Source: Variovorax brevis
GTDB lineage: Bacteria > Pseudomonadota > Gammaproteobacteria > Burkholderiales > Burkholderiaceae_C
NCBI RefSeq assembly: GCF_030317105.1
Contig: NZ_JASZYG010000026.1
Coordinates: forward strand, 1 to 64,000
DNA length: 64,000 nt
Direction: 5' to 3'
In this document: one piece after another, positions 61,160-64,000 of the stretch
Numbering within the stretch: the first letter of the stretch is position 1
How the letters are laid out: each line of letters begins with the position of its first letter
Notes under the pieces: model-generated
What the model saw: only the letters and a program-made list of their open reading frames with translations
The model's database searches: none
Told to the model about the DNA's origin: nothing
Position numbers and translations under genes: made by a program

Positions 61160-62335
61160 ATGACCCGTTTTTCGAAGGTGCTTCGCGCGCTGGTGCTGGC
61201 TGCCGTCGCGCCTTTCTATCTGGCACTGGCAGCCCATGCCCAGACGCCCGCTCCGCCTGAGGTTGCGGCGCGCAGCTATCTCTTGGTGGACGTCACGGCC
61301 AATCAGATCCTGGCGCAGAAGGACATCGACATGCCGGTGGAGCCCGCTTCACTCACGAAGCTGATGTCCGCCTACCTGGTCTTCGATGCGCTCAAGGCGA
61401 AGAAGATCAGCCTGACGCAAACCCTTCCGGTGAGCCCGCGCGCCTGGAAGATGCCCGGCTCGCGCATGTTCATCGACCCCACGATGCAAGTGCCGGTGGA
61501 AGACCTCATCAAGGGCATGATCGTCCAGTCGGGCAATGACGCGACCAACGTGCTGGCCGAGGGCGTGGGAGGTACGGTCGAGCATTTCGTCGAAATGATG
61601 AACGACCAGGCCAAGGCACTGGGCATGAAGAACACGACCTTCAAGAACCCCGAAGGTCTTCCTGCGCCCGGCCACACCTCCACGGCGCGCGACCTGAGCA
61701 TCCTTGCCACGCGCCTGATTCGCGACTTCCCCGGCGAGGCGCGTTATTACGCCATCAAGAAATACCGCTACCCCGGCACGCCCGCGACCAACGACACCAA
61801 CCGCAACACGCTGCTGTTTCGCGACCCGACCGTTGACGGCCTCAAGACCGGCCACACCGACTCGGCCGGCTATTGCATGATCGCCACCGCCAGGCGCGAA
61901 TTCCCCAACCTCGCCGGCGGGCGTCGCCTGCTGACGATCGTGCTGGGCACGACGAGCGACTCGATTCGCAGCAACGAATCGCAAAAGCTCCTGAACTGGG
62001 GCTACACGGCTTACGACGACGTGCGCCTGTTCGACGCGGGTCAACCGGTCGCAACGCCGGCGGTCTGGAAGGGCAAGACCAGCACCCTCAAGCTCGGGCG
62101 CCCGGAAGCCATCGTCGTGGCAGTGCCCAGCGGCTCGGCCAGCAAGCTCAAGACGCAAATCGCTCGCCCGGATCCGTTGATCGCGCCATTCACCAGGAAC
62201 CAGAACGTGGGTTCGCTCAAGGTGATGCTGGACGACCAGACCGTGGCGGAAGTGCCGCTGGTGGCGTTGGAGTCGGTCGAGCAGGCCGGCGCCATGGGCC
62301 GTGCGTGGGACGCCATGCGCCTGTGGATCAAGTAG
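61160..62335 (+). CDS. dacC: D-alanyl-D-alanine carboxypeptidase (PBP5/6 class)
   Basis: 391 residues with signal peptide (LVLAAVAPFYLALAAHA, cleaved near residue 27). Penicillin-binding motifs: SxxK in PASLTKLMSAY near 63, SGN in VQSGNDATN near 126, KTG in LKTGHTDSAGYC near 230. The C-terminal domain ends in an amphipathic membrane anchor (ALESVEQAGAMGRAWDAM). Trims peptidoglycan pentapeptides. It could equally be called dacA. Confidence 0.92.
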   Translation: MTRFSKVLRALVLAAVAPFYLALAAHAQTPAPPEVAARSYLLVDVTANQILAQKDIDMPVEPASLTKLMSAYLVFDALKAKKISLTQTLPVSPRAWKMPGSRMFIDPTMQVPVEDLIKGMIVQSGNDATNVLAEGVGGTVEHFVEMMNDQAKALGMKNTTFKNPEGLPAPGHTSTARDLSILATRLIRDFPGEARYYAIKKYRYPGTPATNDTNRNTLLFRDPTVDGLKTGHTDSAGYCMIATARREFPNLAGGRRLLTIVLGTTSDSIRSNESQKLLNWGYTAYDDVRLFDAGQPVATPAVWKGKTSTLKLGRPEAIVVAVPSGSASKLKTQIARPDPLIAPFTRNQNVGSLKVMLDDQTVAEVPLVALESVEQAGAMGRAWDAMRLWIK

Positions 62336-62388
62336 CCGCTCGCGCCAGTCCCGCGTGAATGAGTTACATGCGGACAACGCCAGGGTAA

Positions 62389-62417
62389 TTGCCAGGAAGT
62401 CGCGCGATTGCTATAAT
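62389..62417 (+). promoter_or_regulatory. Sigma-70 promoter of the str (rpsL-rpsG-fusA) operon
   Basis: TTGCCA at 62389-62394 and a perfect TATAAT at 62412-62417, spacer exactly 17. Predicted start near 62424, leaving a leader of about 110 bases before rpsL. Confidence 0.88.
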
Positions 62418-62535
62418 CGAGGGCTTTTCGGAAATTTCCGAAGGGTTTCACGTTTTCGTCATCTGCCGGTCCACTCACGAAAAGCTCAGGCTCGTGGGCC
62501 GGGTTCCCGGGTGATTTTTTGGGATTAATTCATTC

Positions 62536-62913
62536 ATGCCAACCATCAATCAACTGGTGCGTCAGGGCCGCGAAGTCGAGAAGTCGAAGTCGAAGAGCCC
62601 CGCCATGCAGAACTCGCCGCAACGTCGCGGTGTCTGCACCCGCGTCTACACCACGACGCCAAAGAAGCCGAACTCCGCTCTGCGCAAGGTCGCCAAGGTG
62701 CGCCTGACCAACGGTTTCGAAGTCATCTCCTACATCGGCGGCGAAGGCCACAACCTGCAGGAACACAGCGTCGTGCTGGTTCGCGGCGGTCGTGTCAAGG
62801 ACTTGCCCGGTGTCCGTTATCACATCGTGCGCGGTTCGCTCGACTTGCAAGGCGTGAAAGACCGCAAGCAGTCGCGCTCCAAGTACGGCGCGAAGCGTCC
62901 CAAGAAGGCTTAA
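62536..62913 (+). CDS. rpsL: 30S ribosomal protein S12
   Basis: 125 residues, near-invariant family. PTINQLVRQGRE at the start, CTRVYTTTPKKPNSALRKVAKV in the middle (streptomycin-site Lys in TPKKPNSA) and YHIVRGSLDLQGVKDRKQSRS at the end (given as family landmarks). First gene of the str operon. Confidence 0.99.
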   Translation: MPTINQLVRQGREVEKSKSKSPAMQNSPQRRGVCTRVYTTTPKKPNSALRKVAKVRLTNGFEVISYIGGEGHNLQEHSVVLVRGGRVKDLPGVRYHIVRGSLDLQGVKDRKQSRSKYGAKRPKKA

Positions 62914-62972
62914 GAGCCTTTCTGTATTTACACGGTGTTCGGTGTGCCCATGGCGGGCGTGTCGAGCGTAGT

Positions 62973-62988
62973 GACCCGATATTGGGTC
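62973..62988 (+). promoter_or_regulatory. Hairpin in the rpsL-rpsG intergenic mRNA
   Basis: GACCC (62973-62977) pairs with GGGTC (62984-62988), loop of 6, within a 149-base gap. In E. coli S7 binds the mRNA of this gap to control translation. A similar role here is only inferred from position. Confidence 0.4.
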
Positions 62989-63062
62989 GAGTAAGTGAGA
63001 GCCATGCTTGACTCTCGCGGTACCGGCAAAACGGTGCCAACTGAAGCAAAGAGGTTAGAAAA

Positions 63063-63536
63063 ATGCCACGTCGTCGCGAAGTTCCCAAACGTGAAATCCT
63101 GCCGGACCCGAAGTTCGGCAATGTCGAGCTGTCCAAATTCATGAACGTGATCATGGAAGGCGGCAAAAAGGCGATCGCCGAGCGCATCATTTATGGCGCA
63201 CTCGACTTCATCGAGCAGAAGAACCCGGGCAAGGACCCGCTGGAAGCCTTCACCATCGCCATCAACAACGTCAAGCCGATGGTGGAAGTCAAGTCCCGCC
63301 GCGTCGGTGGCGCAAACTACCAGGTGCCCGTTGAAGTGCGCCCGGTCCGTCGCCTGGCCCTGTCGATGCGCTGGATCAAGGAAGCCGCCCGCAAGCGTGG
63401 CGAGAAGTCGATGGCCCTGCGTTTGGCCAACGAACTCATGGAAGCCACGGAAGGCCGCGGCGGTGCCATGAAGAAGCGGGATGAAGTGCACCGCATGGCC
63501 GAAGCCAACAAGGCTTTCAGCCACTTCCGCTTCTAA
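63063..63536 (+). CDS. rpsG: 30S ribosomal protein S7
   Basis: 157 residues. MPRRREVPKREILPDPKFG at the start, RRVGGANYQVPVEVRP mid-protein, and KKRDEVHRMAEANKAFSHF at the end are standard S7 segments. It nucleates assembly of the 30S head. Confidence 0.99.
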   Translation: MPRRREVPKREILPDPKFGNVELSKFMNVIMEGGKKAIAERIIYGALDFIEQKNPGKDPLEAFTIAINNVKPMVEVKSRRVGGANYQVPVEVRPVRRLALSMRWIKEAARKRGEKSMALRLANELMEATEGRGGAMKKRDEVHRMAEANKAFSHFRF

Positions 63537-63556
63537 GCAGCCCTTAAATCAGACCA

Positions 63557-63599
63557 GGCTGGAAGCCCGACCTGCCGTGTGGTGGGCGGGCTTTCAGCC
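63557..63599 (+). promoter_or_regulatory. Long hairpin between rpsG and fusA
   Basis: GGCTGGAAGCCCG (63557-63569) pairs with CGGGCTTTCAGCC (63587-63599), 13 pairs with one G-T wobble, 17-base loop. No T run follows, so it is not a simple terminator. It may tune fusA expression or mRNA stability. Confidence 0.6.
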
Positions 63600-63616
63600 G
63601 TTAACGGAGTAATCTC

Positions 63617-64000
63617 ATGGCACGCAAAACCCCCATCGAGCGATACCGCAATATCGGTATCTCGGCGCACATCGACGCCGGCAAGACCACGACGACCGAA
63701 CGCATCCTGTTCTACACCGGCGTGAACCACAAGATCGGTGAAGTGCATGACGGCGCCGCCACGATGGACTGGATGGAGCAAGAGCAAGAGCGTGGCATCA
63801 CGATCACCTCGGCAGCCACCACCTGCTTCTGGAAGGGCATGGCCCAGAATTTCCAGGAACACCGCATCAACATCATCGACACCCCGGGCCACGTGGACTT
63901 CACGATTGAAGTCGAGCGCTCGATGCGCGTGCTCGACGGCGCCGTGATGGTGTATGACGCCGTCGGCGGCGTGCAGCCCCAGTCGGAAACCGTCTGGCGC
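63617..64000 (+). CDS. fusA: Elongation factor G, N-terminal part (cut by window edge)
   Basis: The 128 visible residues contain the GTP-binding G1 loop AHIDAGKTTTTERIL near residue 18, G2 ERGITITSAAT, and G3 DTPGHVDF. EF-G translocates tRNAs on the ribosome. Third gene of the str operon; the rest lies beyond the window. Confidence 0.98.
   Translation, partial: MARKTPIERYRNIGISAHIDAGKTTTTERILFYTGVNHKIGEVHDGAATMDWMEQEQERGITITSAATTCFWKGMAQNFQEHRINIIDTPGHVDFTIEVERSMRVLDGAVMVYDAVGGVQPQSETVWR

Noticed and set aside
62466..62520. Possible attenuator in the rpsL leader
   Set aside because: A 9-base pairing (62466-62474 with 62494-62502) competes with a CCGG/CCGG hairpin before six T, but that hairpin has only four pairs with a four-base loop, too weak to call.

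Overview
The window is GC-rich chromosomal DNA with no plasmid, phage or insertion-sequence signatures. Gene families and gene order (mreBCD-mrdA beside divergent gatCAB, the str operon behind dacC, Bug-type binding proteins, many LysR regulators, a StyA1/StyA2B monooxygenase pair) point to Burkholderiales, family Comamonadaceae, most likely Variovorax or a close relative. The genus is an inference from content; no rRNA gene is present to confirm it. I see no tRNA, rRNA or CRISPR array.

Region 1 (1-13258) starts with the 5' end of a fadD-like acyl-CoA ligase on the minus strand. A tightly packed, GntR-controlled catabolic operon follows: two-subunit aconitase-X-type dehydratase, nitrilase-family amidase, SsuABC/TauABC-type uptake system, three SDR oxidoreductases, StyA1-type flavin monooxygenase, StyA2B monooxygenase-reductase fusion and dienelactone hydrolase. 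It reads as a complete uptake-and-breakdown route for a small, probably nitrogen-containing cyclic compound. The exact substrate cannot be read from the sequence.

Region 2 (13408-22661) holds a large cyclase-like/AAA/TPR signalling protein whose cyclase module lacks key catalytic residues. Converging on it is a very large protein that joins a DyP-type peroxidase to a cytochrome P450-like domain. Upstream of that fusion on the same strand are a LysR regulator, a DUF2917 protein, a 48-residue membrane peptide and an MFS transporter. Region 3 (22907-28735) is a second hydrolytic catabolic cluster: isochorismatase-like hydrolase, amidohydrolase, M20 peptidase, LysR and Bug binding protein.

Region 4 (28822-41381) is mostly housekeeping: an ECF41 sigma factor with its target oxidoreductase gene and a recognisable ECF41 promoter, xthA divergent from pyrE, gatCAB, and the cell-shape operon mreBCD-mrdA. 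Region 5 (41398-53844) mixes a TSUP permease, a GMC oxidoreductase, mmsA with a divergent LysR, an Mla-type lipid transport operon, small hydrolases, an SDR, a DsbA-family isomerase and a second dienelactone hydrolase. Region 6 (53869-64000) holds a LysR gene, a tandem family of small secreted proteins, a CorA-type transporter, hemB divergent from hemJ with a structured terminator-bearing leader or sRNA between them, VanZ, ferredoxin and hydrolase genes, dacC, and the start of the str operon (rpsL, rpsG, fusA partial) behind a strong sigma-70 promoter.
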